The notes under the pieces were generated by a model. That model worked only from the letters and a program-made list of their open reading frames with translations. It did not search any database and was not told the DNA's origin. Shown here in pieces: positions 20,200-31,499 of a stretch of DNA of 64,000 nt. Location of the stretch: contig NC_039359.1 of assembly GCF_003573695.1 (NCBI RefSeq), positions 91,120,566-91,184,565 on the forward strand, written 5' to 3'. The position numbers were made by a program, and so were the translations under genes. The stretch comes from Papaver somniferum. Its lineage: Eukaryota > Streptophyta > Magnoliopsida > Ranunculales > Papaveraceae. Positions within the stretch are counted from its first letter, which is position 1; each line of letters begins with the position of its first letter.

Positions 20200-20640
20200 G
20201 GAATATGAGTTCATTTTTAGATTTCCATAGAGACCAATAGAAGAAAATAATATGTCGTAATAGAAGTATTGGGCAGTTCCTTGCAGAAGTTGAGGAATTT
20301 AAAGGATTTTGGAAAATGTGGTTGTTGTTTGGGTTAATTGAAAGGCGAGTAAGAAACGTGTTTTAGATGTTAACTAAAATCGGGAAATGAAGGAGCATGT
20401 GTTCAGCTGATTCTGGATCATCATTGTATCGGGGGAAGGTTTAAGTTGGTGAAATAGAAACATTTTATGATAAATAAGGTCAGAGGATCTTCGTTGATTG
20501 GTTTCCACAAGAAATCCTGGATTTTGGCGGAATGGTAAGGTCAGTAGGAACTTGGTGACTGATTTAGGGGTTTAAATTAGATTAGTTAACCTCTTGGGTT
20601 AAACATTTATAACCGGATGCGGTGGTATATTCACCACATT
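20200..20640 (-). pseudogene. LINE-A zf-RVT region, copy A
   Basis: Frames on the minus strand show PESAEHMLLHFP near 20389-20420 and IFFYWSLWKSKNELIFQQR near 20215-20260, the C-terminal signature of the zinc-binding region after reverse transcriptase. The zinc-binding cysteines are not clearly kept. Stops throughout. Confidence 0.55.
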
Positions 20641-20779
20641 TTGAAGTGCAACTAAATGATCTTATCTTGGGTGGTTGTCCCGGGAGATGTTGATATTTAT
20701 AATTTGTTGGGCTGCAAGGAATATTATTTTGCTTATCATACCTCCGATAATGAGAAAATATAATGATACCATCTTCTGT

Positions 20780-21250
20780 CTAGATAGGGTGACATCGAGT
20801 AGGATCAAGATTTTCAAATTGTGGTATTACGGGTTTCCAAACCATTACCGATGTATAAGATCTGGAAAGAAGGTATGAAGGAATCCATTTGCTTCCGGTA
20901 TGGGATGAAGGAGGAAGAAATGAGTGTGATTCTTTGGAAAATATGTTAATGCTCAAAGTATTTCTCTTTGCAGAGGCTGGTCCAGATGGAGTCTGACTGA
21001 TCATTCAGATTCCGTATTCTTTTCATGAGCAAGGTTTTTTTGTGATTGTTGTTTTTGCCCCCTGCATATTTTGGTTTTGTTGATTTGTCCCAACCTAAAG
21101 GATGTAGATTTTTAACGGAGGAATCATGTCCCAAAAAAAAGTTCCCGATGATACAATTTATGTGTTTGTGCATATGGGTGGGGAAAAGCTGTGTTTGTAT
21201 AAGGTAATTGGAGAGTAGAAGAGCACTAACCTCCCCGCGGTCTAAGGAAG
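20780..21250 (-). pseudogene. LINE-A region between RT and zf-RVT, copy A
   Basis: Part of an open minus-strand frame (20946-21395) with TQLFPTHMHKHINCIIGNFF, LGHDSSVKNLHPLGWDKSTK and LMKRIRNLNDQSDSIWTSLC, followed by YFEH. These match the conserved 'IxxFxWG-x4-K-x-H-x3-W-x3-C-x-PK' block of plant LINEs. A second frame (20780-21004) continues SKESHSFLPPSSHTGSKWI. Confidence 0.75.
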
Positions 21251-21259
21251 TTTGTCGTC

Positions 21260-21650
21260 CACCCCTTTGTCGTTCGTGCTGGACGTTGAAGTGCGACGAT
21301 GTGATAAGAGGTTCTCCCTTGCTAGAGGTCACCCTCGGATATATAGGCGGGATCGAAGCGGTTGTTATGGTAAAGAATTGATGTAAATTGTCCACCTCAG
21401 TTGTTCCAGTTTTTGATTGTGCATAATTATCGATTTTGATGTGTTGATTACCTGTACCGATGATGAGAAATATGACTGGAGTAAGATAAAAAATAATTAT
21501 GAACTTATCTCTAATAATTTGGTGGTTGACAAGCTTCCTCTTATAGAGGCGGTTGGGGATCGATTAGGGGTCAAATCCTGTGATAAGAATAAAATCCTAC
21601 TTGTATGGATTTAGGAGCAGTAAAATGAACCACCATTTTATAACCGTAAT
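21260..21650 (+). other. Unexplained segment inside LINE-A, with a small ORF
   Basis: Interrupts the LINE between RT and post-RT parts. On the plus strand 21417-21614 is open for 65 codons (DDEKYDWSKIKNNYELISNN, then LPLIEAVGDRLGVKS). It starts with TTG, not ATG, and has no recognisable domain. The frame is kept in copy B with a few substitutions (62480-62677). It may be a foreign insertion or a strongly rearranged part of the LINE. Confidence 0.3.
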
Positions 21651-21885
21651 TAAAAAAAAAGTAAAAAAATACTTAGCACCAATTGGAAAATATCACTCGA
21701 TATATTAATATCAAAAGTAAAGGCGACAAGGATTAATTTAATAAATCAACAAGAAATGAGCCACTGAGAGTCTTTGACCAGAACCAAGGAGGTAATATAC
21801 TTATTGGCATTAATTATTTAACCAATCCAAGAGCAGAACTTGTCAAGCAAAGTCTTAAGATTACAAGCATTCTTTTAGTTGGCCT

Positions 21886-22616
21886 TCAGCAAAATGATAT
21901 TGTCATCAGCAAATAGAGAGTGAGTAACCATAGGAGCTCCTCTAGCAATAGTAAACCCAAAATACACTTATCTTCAATGCCAACATTAATGAGTTTAGTT
22001 ATGGTATTTAAACAAAGATAAACAAAAAGGGGATAAAGGATCCCCAGTCTTAGACTATTACAAGGTCTAAAACTAGAGCTAGGAGACCCGTTAATAAGCA
22101 CTTGAAATGAAACATATATAAGATATGCACTTGATGATCCAGCCAATAAAGATATGGTCAAAACCATTGCATATTAAAAATATTTTCGGTAAAATCTCGT
22201 CTAATACTATCATAAGCCTTGTCGAATTCCAGTCTTAAGTCTATCCATACCTTCTCACGTTTCTTAGGTTTGAAATAATGTATGATCTCACTGCAAATGA
22301 TGGCAGAATAAAAGAGAGACCTACCGGGAATAAAAGCATGTTGGTTCTGAGCCACAATCTTACCAATCAAAGGTCTGATTCTGTTGGTGATAATATTAGT
22401 AATAATCTTCGTAATAAAATTACACAAGCTAATGGGTGTGTATTCCTTTATACAATTAGGATTACTTACCTTAGGTATCAAAGCAATGTAGGTTTTATTG
22501 AGTCTAGGAATATAGACTTTTTATCTGCTTTGTTTAATTTTGAAGTAATGGGTGTTACTACACCAAAACTGATTTCTAGTTCTCTGTTTAGGTCTTGGTT
22601 TCAGCAAAGTTTATGA
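21886..22616 (-). pseudogene. LINE-A reverse transcriptase, copy A
   Basis: 22158-22481 holds MIPKVSNPNCIKEYTPISLC, NQHAFIPGRS and the EFDKAYDSI block (RT motifs 1-4 of non-LTR elements). 21886-22167 continues with INGSPSSSFRPCNSLRLGIL and then, frameshifted, the position of the catalytic FADD box, where only LLMT is now readable. The catalytic centre is lost. Plus-strand frames here are shadows. Confidence 0.85.
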
Positions 22617-22620
22617 AAAT

Positions 22621-22990
22621 AAAATAAAATAAACGTGCAAGAAAGAGTAAGATATAGACATTCGTTTACACCTTAATTTGTTATAATTTTATGTGAAATA
22701 TATATGTAATTGTAATTTCATGAGTTATATTTGAATCGAATTTTCTGCCAAAATTCACTAATTTTCTATGATGTTGTGTGTCACCCTTATTTATAGATCA
22801 TATAAACGTACATGTTCTGAACCCTGATGTTTGAAATTAGAAGTGTGAAATGTCCTAAACTACGAGTTTATCATTTACCAAAAGCACCACTAAAGTCGCT
22901 TAAAATTTTCATAATATTTCTCGATTATTTTACATCAACCTTCATATATATAAAATTATTATCTCCAAAGTAGATAAGAGTAATTGAAGG
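22621..22990. other. AT-rich spacer between divergent LINE-A and LINE-B parts
   Basis: Starts with an AAATAAAATAAAATAAAC run. No coding signal. It is kept in all three copies (35525-35900 and 63681-64000). On the minus strand TATAAATA lies at 22788-22795, so it could hold a promoter driving LINE-A leftwards, but this is weak. Confidence 0.4.
22788..22795 (-). promoter_or_regulatory. Possible TATA box facing LINE-A
   Basis: TATAAATA on the minus strand followed by AGGGTGACACACAACATC, a plausible start region. Seen in all three copies of the spacer. In AT-rich DNA this can be chance. Confidence 0.25.
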
Positions 22991-23776
22991 GATAAATTTA
23001 GTGTTCAACAACATGCTGCTTTAAATGTTGTTCCAAAGGAAGTTTGGAAGTCTCTATGGAAGATGAAACTGCCACACCTTGTGAAATTGTTCAGTTGGAA
23101 ATGTTTAAAAGGAATTGTACCCACAAGACTTAGATTATGTCAAGCAATACAGTACATTGAAACACGTTATGAAATCTGTAAACAAGAGGAGGAATCTCTA
23201 TATCATTTGCTGATTAGTTGCAACCATGCAAAATTTGTATGGAGGTCTCTCAATATCAATATTGATGAAGTAATCAATAACTGCTATTCCGTCAGAGACT
23301 GGATAATTTTTTGGTTTCAAGGAGTGCAAAATTCCGATGAAGATGAAAGACTGAAATGGAGAGAACTCTTGATGGTGGGATGCTGGATCATCTGGAAAGA
23401 GCGTTGTGATTGTGTTTTCCAGGATAAAACCCAACACCCTCTTAATACTTCCTCCATAATTCAGTATCAGTTACTGAGTTTTAATCACACATCGCATGAT
23501 AGAAATTTTGATACCACTTCTACAATTTCCATGATTTTACATATGAAAAGTATGCATATAACAATTTGCATCATATTCATTCTGTAGATATGCTTTCCCT
23601 GCATAATTTACAAATTAGTCATGCGACAGATTTTACTGTGTTTAAAATTCATGTAGATGCATAATTTGATATTAATACTAATGAGTGTGGATCTGGTATG
23701 GTTTTATACAATGCAGAAGGTGAATGCACATGCTTCAAAGGAACCTATGCAACTGGAATAATCAATGCAGGTACTG
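22991..23776 (+). pseudogene. LINE-B zf-RVT and RNase H start, copy next to copia
   Basis: An open frame (23063-23587) with MKLPHLVKLFSWKCLKGIVP, RYEICKQEEESLYHLLISCN and WIIWKERCDCVF is a nearly complete zf-RVT domain: C-x2-C is altered (YEIC for CEIC), then H-x4-C is kept. The RNase H part starts at about 23640, has a stop at DA*FD, and is cut at 23776 by copia gag sequence. Confidence 0.85.
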
Positions 23777-23778
23777 GA

Positions 23779-24701
23779 GGTATGATGAAGGCACTAAGTG
23801 CGAAAGGAAAACTAGGATACATTGATGGAACGGTAAAAAAGCCAACTAATCCATCAGATCTCGCTCACTGGACGATATGTGATGACTTAGTAGGTAGCTG
23901 GATCTCTAATTCAGTGGATCCAGAAATCCGTTCAAGTACTCAGAACTTTCCCTCAGCATATGAACAATGTTTAGAAATCAAATCTTGTTTTTCTCACCAT
24001 AATGCATCGAAGTTATATGCTATTAAACAATCTATTGCTTTGTTGAAACAAGAAAATATGAGTGTTGCTATGTATTATACCCGGCCAAAATCACTCTGGG
24101 ATCAATTAGATGCTTTTTGACCCATTGAACCTTGTATATGCGGAGCAGGTAAGAACTATATGAGTCATCACAGTCAGGATCGCTCCATGGAGTTTTGCAG
24201 GGTTTGCATGATAGGTTTTCAGCCCTGCGTAGTCAAATTCTTCTTATGGAACCCATGCCAACACCTGCGAAGATATATAACCATGTCAGGAAGGAAGAAG
24301 AACAGCAAGGACTCAATTATTCTTCCATCCCTTCTATAGATTCTGCTGCCCTGAATGTCTCTCGCAACTTCGATCCTCGTCAGTCAAGGTCTTTTCAAAA
24401 TCCTGGTAACAACAAACGACAACAGCCCTTCTGTGACCACTGTAACAAATACGGTTACACTAAGCAGACCTGTTGGAAGCTTAACGGGTACCCAAAAGAC
24501 TTTCCAAAGCCAAGGGATTCAGAACCTCCTGTGGTCGCTGCTATCACTCAAAACCCGGCTGCTGCACCAGCTATAAGCGCTGCCCAGTATGCACGCCTGT
24601 TATCTCTACTTGTAGCTGACAATGAACACACTGATGTAGCACCATATGCTAATTTTGCTGGTATGTCCCTTTCCTGTTCAAATGATATTTGGATTATTTA
24701 A
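23779..24701 (+). pseudogene. Copia-1 Gag with zinc knuckle
   Basis: First frame: MMKALSAKGKLGYIDGTVKK, then WLEIKSRF-type residues, stopping at DAF where the related gag at 33842 reads AFRP (TGA for CGA). Second frame (24195-24701): QGLHDRFSALRSQILLMEPM, then the CCHC knuckle CDHCNKYGYTKQTC, in which the His is replaced by Tyr. This is the UBN2-type capsid of Ty1/copia. Not functional. Confidence 0.9.
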
Positions 24702-24953
24702 AGTGGGGAAACCCATCATATTTGTTCTTCATTATCTCTTTTTTCTTCTCATCTCGTGCTTAATAAACCACTCACTGTTCAGCTACCAGATGGTACACAT
24801 ACATCTGTGACACACATTGGAACTGTGAATTTATCTCCTCATGTTCAATTGCTAAATGTATTTCACATTCCGAGTTTTAAATTCAACTTAATCTTGGTTA
24901 GGAAACTAACCAACACATCTAATTGATGTGTTCAGTTCTCACACGAATCTTGT
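24680..24953 (+). pseudogene. Copia-1 protease region
   Basis: The active-site box normally reads W-I-I/L-D-SGA-T-H-H. Here it reads DIWII, a stop, then SGETHHICS, so the catalytic Asp codon has become TAA. Downstream PLTVQLPDGTH and LNVFHIPSFKFNLI, the usual end of the domain, can be read. Confidence 0.8.
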
Positions 24954-25916
24954 GTGTTTCAGGATCGTCAAACCAACAAAGTGATTGGATGGAGTAAGCA
25001 TGTGGTGGGACTATATCACTTTTGTTTTCAACCATTTGCTTTATTATTAGCTGCAAATAAGCCTGTTGATACATGGCATTGTCGTCTAGGGCATCCGAGT
25101 ATGGATTGCTTTAAGTTTTTATCTCGTAATTTCCCTTTCATTAGTTCTTCATGTAGTCATGGTTGCGATGTATGCCCTGGCACTAAACAGACTCGTCTCA
25201 AGTTTAATAAAAGTATTTCTTTATCTAAATATCCATTCCAATTGATTCATGCTGACATATGGGGACCTTTCTCAACTCCCTCTCTAACTGGTGCTAAGTA
25301 TTTTTTGACAATTGTGGATGATTATTCGCGCTTCACTTGGGTATTTTTGATGAAATCCAAATCAGAAACTTTAAAATATCTTCATTATTTTTTAAACTTT
25401 GTTGTCAAACAATTTGGTCGAAAGATCTCTACCATTTCATCTAGCATCAATTCGTTGATTATCCCTCAACTCCAGACTTTCCGGTCTGATAATGGATCCG
25501 AGTTCAAATCCAATGAACTACAATCATGGTTTCACCAACAAGGAATCTTACATCAAACTAGTTGCGTGTACATTCCGCAACAAAATGGCATTGTTGAAAG
25601 GAAACACCGTCATTTGCTCAATGTAGCTAGAGCATTCCATTTTCAGGCTAATCTTCCACTTCGTTTTTGGGGTGAATGTGTACTTGCTGCTACTTATATT
25701 ATCAACAAGTTACCGACTCCTGTGTTGTCTCATAAGACTCCACATGAAATGCTCCTGCATAAACATCCAGATTATTCATCCTTGCGTGTAATTGGATGTC
25801 TCTGTTTTGCAAGAAACACTCGAATTTCTCACAAATTCGATCAACGTTCCAAGCCTGGCATCTTCATTGGTTATCCTTATGGTCAAAAGGGATACTCTAT
25901 TTATGATCTGGAATAA
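24954..25916 (+). pseudogene. Copia-1 integrase (GAG-pre-integrase zinc finger and rve core)
   Basis: A 320-codon open frame. WHCRLGHPS...CDVCPGTKQTR is the H-H-C-C zinc-binding domain. The catalytic D-D-E core is present: Asp in HADIWGPF, Asp in FRSDNGSEF, Glu in QQNGIVERKHR. The C-terminal GKIFIGY-like motif (PGIFIGYPYGQKGYSIYDLE) precedes the stop at 25914. The integrase domain looks well preserved by itself. It would have inserted copia cDNA into nuclear DNA. Confidence 0.95.
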
Positions 25917-26490
25917 AAATCCATCTACACGTCCAGAGACATTGTATTTCATGAGAATACTTTTTCTTTTCATGATGTTGTGAACAAACTCAATTCCACT
26001 TTTTCTGTACGTGTTCAACAATCTGAGTACATTGATTTCGATCCAATTTTTTCATCTCCATCTTCTTCCACTATGGACCCCTGCACTACATCATCGGCTC
26101 CACGTGTTTTTCCTAAACCTGACGAGTTTTCTGAACAAAGTTCAACAGACACTACGGCCACACCAGTTGTGGTATCTCATGCACCGTCATCATTACGTAT
26201 TGATTATTCACGTCCTGTAATATCGTCTAATTCTTCTGAGACTTCAAATCCTTCTGTTGGGCCAACACTAGTTGTGAATCCTAGGCCAATTCGTTCCAGG
26301 AATCCTCCTGGATACTTGAAGGACTATCATTGTGCTGCAACAAGATGTCCCTCTACATCATTCCATCCTATGACTGATTATATATCATTAGATACTTTCA
26401 ATCCAACTCATAAAGCCTTTTTGGCTGTTGTTGTCCTCACAGCTGAACCAAAATCCTTTTCTCAGGCCATTCAATGTCTTAAATAGCGCG
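25917..26490 (+). pseudogene. Copia-1 linker between integrase and RT
   Basis: Ser/Pro/Thr-rich frame (25980-26486) with SRDIVFHENTFSF just before it and RPIRSRNPPGYLKDYHCA near its end, typical of the low-complexity linker. A stop separates it from RT at 26484. Confidence 0.8.
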
Positions 26491-26495
26491 CAACT

Positions 26496-27264
26496 ATGGC
26501 CAAAGAAATCCTTGCTTTACAAGCAAATAATACTTGGGTTGAGGTTGATTTACCACCTGGTAAGACGGCAATTGGATGCAAGTGGATCTTCAAAATCAAG
26601 TTTAATTCTGATGGCACCATTGAACGTTACAAGGCTCGACTTGTTGCAAAGGGTTACACTCAACAAGAAGATATTGATTATTATGATACTTTTGCACCTG
26701 TCGCTAAGCTTGTCACTGTTCGTGTTTGTCGATTGCAGCAATCAAAGGTTGGTCCCTCCATCAGTTGGATGTCAACAATGCATTTCTTCAAGGCGATTTG
26801 GATGAAGAAATTTACATGAAAATACCTCATGGTTTAGCTCGCAAAGGTGAGTCTAAAGTTTTTCTCCTTAACAAATCTATTTATGGCCTTAAACAAGCCT
26901 CTAGGCAATGGTTTGCCAAACTTTCTTCAGTTTTGTTAGCTGAAGGATTTACAAAATCTCTATGTGATCATTCTCTCTTCACATATCATCGGGGTTCTAC
27001 CTCTATTTTCGTTCTTGTCTATGTTGACGATATCATCATCTCTGGCACAGATGATAACTTTATTTGTTCTCTTAAATCACGTCTTGCCTCTCATTTTTCC
27101 ATTAAGGATCTAGGTCGCTTACAATATTTATTAGGAATTGAAGTCTCTCGATCTCCTAAAGGTATTTTTCTCTGTCAAAGAAAATATGTCCTAGATATTC
27201 TAAAGGACTCAGGGCTCACTAGAGCTCGTGTTTCATCTTTTCCCATGGACACGCGTATTAAATT
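26496..27264 (+). pseudogene. Copia-1 reverse transcriptase, first part
   Basis: Opens with [17 protein letters not shown] and [20 protein letters not shown], then [21 protein letters not shown] frameshift near 26725 moves to the second frame with [32 protein letters not shown] and the catalytic YVDD box (LVYVDDIIISG). The reading frame stops at 27264 where CACTA-2 is inserted; the next copia codons are at 32456. Confidence 0.95.
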
Positions 27265-27279
27265 CACTAGTACAAAAAT

Positions 27280-27610
27280 GGCTTTTCATCACAGTAATTT
27301 ACCGTGACCAAAGGTCTATGGTCACGGTAATTCATTTTTAAGAAACCGTGTCCAAAGGCTGCGAGGCCAAAAGTATGTCATTTGGTCACGGATAAATCCC
27401 GTGACTATTTAATATATTTTACCGTGACAACTGCTTCTTTAGTCTCGTCATTTTATTTCACCCGTGACAAGTTTGTGTTTTGGATACGAAACATTTAGAT
27501 TCACCGTGTCCAAATTTGCTCATTGGTCTCGGAATATATTTCCCTCCGTGACCAATCTGTGTAATGGTCACGCATCTATAAAACTATCGTGTCCAAATCA
27601 AGCATCTCCA
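27280..27610. repeat. CACTA-2 subterminal repeats, left end
   Basis: More than ten GTCACGG/CCGTGAC/CCGTGTCC motifs in both orientations, plus GGCTGCGAGGCCAAAAG, shared with the right end of CACTA-1 in inverted orientation. Confidence 0.8.
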
Positions 27611-28850
27611 TGAAGTCGTGCACAGTTTTTATTATTAATATCGTTCCCAGAAAAATCTCCAAAGTGGTAACCAACACTAAATTGGATTATTATTAATTAT
27701 TAATCAAATAACATTATCCTTGACATGAATTTCCATAAGCATATATACAGATGATGCTTACTGTTAACAAAGACTAAACAAGAAACGAAAGATGAAATCC
27801 CTATTTACAATACTGATATTACTTGTAATGACTATTACCCAATGGGAATCTAATCACGGAAGTGATAGTTGTGCACACACTCACTCCCAACATAATGCCT
27901 GACACTTCCATGTCAGTCTTACTGAGAGCATTTATTGAAGTGATCACAGCTTCACAGGTGTGGTTTCTTTATCCAAAAAGACCTCAGTGAGATCATAGGA
28001 ATAGATTAATGAAATACTTTAAATGAATTTAGTTAGTGTGTTTAAGTCTCTGACATCCTATATGTGGCATCTCCATTAGCAGCTTGGTGTGCCTGGAATC
28101 GAATGGCATGCTGCCTCTGCATATCTTTACACTTTACCAGAAATTCCTGAAATGTACCAAATTTGTGTGGTTCACCATTTTATCATATTTCTAGATCAAA
28201 CACTACAGCTAAAGTTCTTGGTCTGATATATCAACGATATAATGAAAGAAACAATTTGTATGTCGTAAGTTCAGTTTATAAAATTAATGATCAGAATATA
28301 ACCTGAGCGAACTGCTTTTCACTGCGGATAACTGTTGTAGGTCTAAGTCAGGTAGCCAACCGTTCACCACTTCTGCAGCTACAATCACCTGAGGAAGTAG
28401 CAAAATTATTTTGACTCTAATTTGTTTAAGCTAAATCTACCCAACACACCATACTTGAGTAACCAAGTTGACTGTTTTACTTATTCTCTGGTCACATGTA
28501 GGTGGCTATAATCAATTCAACCAAAGGGAACTACAGCCGTCAAGAAGAAGCTGATCCATACAATATATATTATGAAGGTATTCAATATATTCAACAAAGA
28601 CCACCAGGAGAGACACAAGTCAAAAGCTCTTCCGAAATACTGAAATAGTTTTAGAGAAGCATTCAGAATACTGGTTTACCTTTATCGGAGGGTACTTCGA
28701 GAAGGGAGCATGACCATGGGCAAACTCTAAAGCAGTTTATCCCAAATGACAAGATATCAGCTTTGCAAGATGTATAAACAAAGAAACTTCACAAGAGTAG
28801 ATAGTGGTTCTCTATGTATCAGTAGTTATACAGTACAGTAAGAGATAGGA
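27611..28850. other. CACTA-2 interior, 3' part, mostly unexplained
   Basis: No strong gene. On the minus strand a possible last exon at about 28060-28150 (TTTCAG, then EFLVKCKDMQRQHAIRFQAH and a stop at about 28025-28060) could be the 3' end of the gene described at 29590-30902. Otherwise AT-rich. Confidence 0.3.
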
Positions 28851-28851
28851 A

Positions 28852-29220
28852 TCAACCACTCACTTGAAATCGTATCCACTTCCCAGCTGCAAAACTTCTA
28901 AGCCATCCTGTAAAAGTAAAACATGGGAACGTTTCTAAATTCAAATTGTGTACAGCAATGATGAAAGGAAAAAAATAAGGAAGAAATATTATATTTGCAT
29001 TCAGAAAAAGCTTGTTAGAAGGGAGGAAAAAACTGATGAGCATGCGGTTCCTACAAAAGAGCGTTGGCTGTCACCCTTGTCAAATACACAAGCTGAAACA
29101 CCGATATTCCAAAATAACTTGTCTGCAGTTCGCTTGACACCTGATTTTCTTAAAGCTTTTGAAACACTGGTGAAGAACAAAGAGATATATTTTATTAAAA
29201 ACTGGATACTAGTTTCATAA
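28852..29220. other. CACTA-2 interior without a clear gene
   Basis: The minus strand at 28852-28910 may hold a short exon; the plus-strand frame 28948-29220 (90 codons) shows no domain and opposes the gene direction, so it is not called. Confidence 0.3.
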
Positions 29221-29589
29221 ATCCTTTAATGGAACTGCCATGAGTTCAAGCATTTTACCTTCTATGCATACAAAAAAGTTCAAACCCAAAATCAACTTAC
29301 GTGCTCATTTGCTCCTCTAGTTTGTATCTACACTTCTCATCCAACGAATTTAAGTAATAAAATACCCCATCGGAAAATACAATTAGTACCCAATGAATTC
29401 TACAAAGTGAACATAGAATAAGTTAGTATATGCAAGATATGCAAAAGCAATGTCAGCAACACCAGATGATATCACAGAATACCTTAACTATGCTTCAAAA
29501 AAAAAGAAAACAACCCTAACTCTAATGGTTTTTTTTACTTGATATGCAAATTAAGGTTAAAATCTGAAGAAAAATATATATCTAAATTC

Positions 29590-30031
29590 GAGATGAATAA
29601 TGTAATGCATTTTTCGCGTACCCTGTATTACAAGGAATAAATATGTATTTTCGACTCGGCACAGAATCTTTCAATCTATTTAATACATTTTTCACGAATT
29701 CTGTTTTATTGACTGAAAAATAAACTGCCGCTGGATTCATAAATACGAACTTGGTTTTCCGTGCATCGCAATTCAATTTTTCATACAAAAATCTGGGAAC
29801 AAATAAAAACACGAGTTCCAATAGAATACCCTTAGCTAGTCAACAAGAAGCAATTATTTATGAAAGCAACAATCAAAAAATACTTACCGGATGAATAAGA
29901 GTATAGCATTGTTCGTAAGTTTCTGAGACGTGCAAACAAACTCAATATCTTCTAGTGCCATATGTATAGGCACATCTACAGTTTGACCAAACACATTGTG
30001 ATGCAACTCAACTTCGATCATAACCCTGCTT
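29590..30031 (-). pseudogene. Ulp1/C48-protease-like exons in CACTA-2
   Basis: Exon 29888-30031 is bounded by ATTTTCAG and CCG|GTAAG and reads HHNVFGQTVDVPIHMALEDI and then NNAILLFI. The next exon (about 29590-29800, after GTTCCCAG) reads LYEKLNCDARKTKFVFMNPA, then KYIFIPCNTG. These match the Ulp1-like domain found in plant CACTA and MULE proteins (IPxHxxxxHW region). The catalytic His-Trp after NTG is not readable (NTGYAK), so the enzyme is probably dead. The phase does not fit the preceding exon at 30111, so an exon may be missing. Confidence 0.55.
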
Positions 30032-30110
30032 CTGAAAATTAAAAATGTATTAGTTCTATATAGTAACAAGATTATTCTCGACCCAATCTTGTTTAGCTCA
30101 ATTGACATAC

Positions 30111-30902
30111 CTTGCCTTTCTCGCTCAATCTCCGTTTTACAAACTCTTTCCATTCTTCTTGTTCTACAAAACCTCTTAAATCTAAAGGAACATTCTTAAG
30201 CTTTTTTCGGCTTTTTTCGAATGGGGTAACATACTTGGAAGCAGTTCGTTTCCTCCATCCTCGCCACAAGTCAGAAAATTGTCTCAATACATCTTTCCTC
30301 TTTGATTCGTCGAGATCAAACTTAAACTGGAGGTAAATAAACATCGAATAAGTGATATATACATATATAAAACATTGGTAGGGATTTTACCATTGGGAAT
30401 TTCATTAATTAATACATACCGTTACATCCTCCCATAACTTTTTCTTCACTACAGGTGGAACTTCTTTCCAACAAGTATACTTCAGTCCAAGACTTGGACC
30501 AACTTCGCTGCCTATGTAACTTGAGAGCAAGCAACCATTTTTACCAGTTGCTTGGTTGGCTTCATCATAAGTAACAGTCCGCCTTTCACCATTAGTATCC
30601 CTTAAAAGCTTTGGTAATCTTGTCTTACCCCGCTTTCCTTTATTTGCATCCACGTTATCTTCACTTGAAACTTGAGATCAAACAAAACAGAAAAGAAAAA
30701 CGAATTAATAAGTGTTTGGCGCGGTACAACCTTAAGGAGCTTTATATTGTCAATTTTTTTTGGTCCAATCAACCATGTATACTGCAAGAAAACACTTAAA
30801 CAACAAACCTGATTGTTCGCTGTGGGAAACTGACTGTTGTTCGCTGTGGGAATCTGAATACTCTTGAAGCCCGCCATCAGACTCCGTGTCTGAAGTATCC
30901 AT
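30111..30902 (-). CDS. CACTA ORF1 / Transposase_24-like protein, partial gene
   Basis: Three minus-strand exons fit in frame: 30902-30809 (start ATG at 30902; acidic/Ser-rich MDTSDTESDGGLQEYSDSHS), 30670-30420 and 30326-30111, each with GT-AG borders. Exon 2 has GKRGKTRLPKL, YDEANQATGKNGCLLSSYIG and TCWKEVPPVVKKKLWEDV. Exon 3 has FDLDESKRKDVLRQFSDLWR and KEFVKRRL. This is the plant transposase_24 (Ptta/En/Spm) family, which in En/Spm elements is tied to binding the element ends. The downstream junction is out of phase, so the full product is uncertain. It could be a source of end-binding protein for CACTA-1. Confidence 0.65.
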
Positions 30903-31499
30903 GAAATGAGCTGCAAGAATAGATAATATATAAGCTGCTAGGAGCAAAAAATTACAAACATATCCAAGAACAGATAATATCTGAAGTTCGAGATTACTAG
31001 TAAAGACAATAATAAAAAATTACAAACATATCCAAGGTGCTATTACTAATGAGAGATCGGCTAGTATTTGCTATTACTAATGAAAATAGATTTCTATTCA
31101 ATTTTAGCATGAAAAAATGTGGTTAACTAATGAGATACCGGCTAGTATTTGTTAAAATGAAGCACTTTCACTATACCAAATATCATAACCATTCAAGCCA
31201 TTTAGCAATCAAATGAAGAATTCAACTTAAACTGGTACGAAATTCACGTCCTGCAACAGCTTAGAGTATGCACTACAGACCCTGTCTTCCTTTTCTTCTT
31301 TAATTGTGGTCAATGCAGAGGTCTCCCTAACACCTGATATCACTAACCCCTTAGTTAACTTATTCAAATCCTATAAAAACAACTAAAAGGAAAGAGATGC
31401 AACAGATATAAAAGACAACAAATAAAGAAACGCAAAACCAAAGGTAACAACACTTAATCTTTTCTTTCTAAAATACTGAAAGTGTGAGAATCAGGCAGT

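Larger units (their letters stand above)
19640..22620 (-). mobile_element. LINE-A: decayed L1-type LINE ORF2, copy A
   Basis: Read leftwards, the domains come in the order of plant L1-type ORF2: reverse transcriptase (22616-21886), post-RT region with FFLGHDSS and GWDK (21250-20780), zf-RVT with ESAEHML and FYWSLWKSKNELIF (about 20430-20200), and an RNase H-like segment (20069-19880). A stretch at 21260-21650 interrupts it. Many stops and shifts. The 5' part with ORF1 and endonuclease is absent. Confidence 0.75.
1..22938. repeat. Copy A of a ~41-kb-period direct segmental duplication
   Basis: This block matches 41689-64000 in the same order and orientation through many independent elements: palindromic element, F-box fragment, CACTA, SKP1 remnant, gypsy block, F-box gene and LINE. 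The left edge is cut by the window start. By eye the copies differ by a few percent plus discrete indels: a 74-bp net loss in the F-box gene of A, a loss of about 350 bp in the left palindrome arm of B, and a loss of about 350 bp in the gypsy block of B. Both copies carry the CACTA insertion, so it came before the duplication. Confidence 0.95.

Noticed and set aside
28948..29220. 90-codon plus-strand ORF in CACTA-2
   Set aside because: Runs against the element's gene direction, has no recognisable domain, and overlaps intron-like AT-rich sequence.
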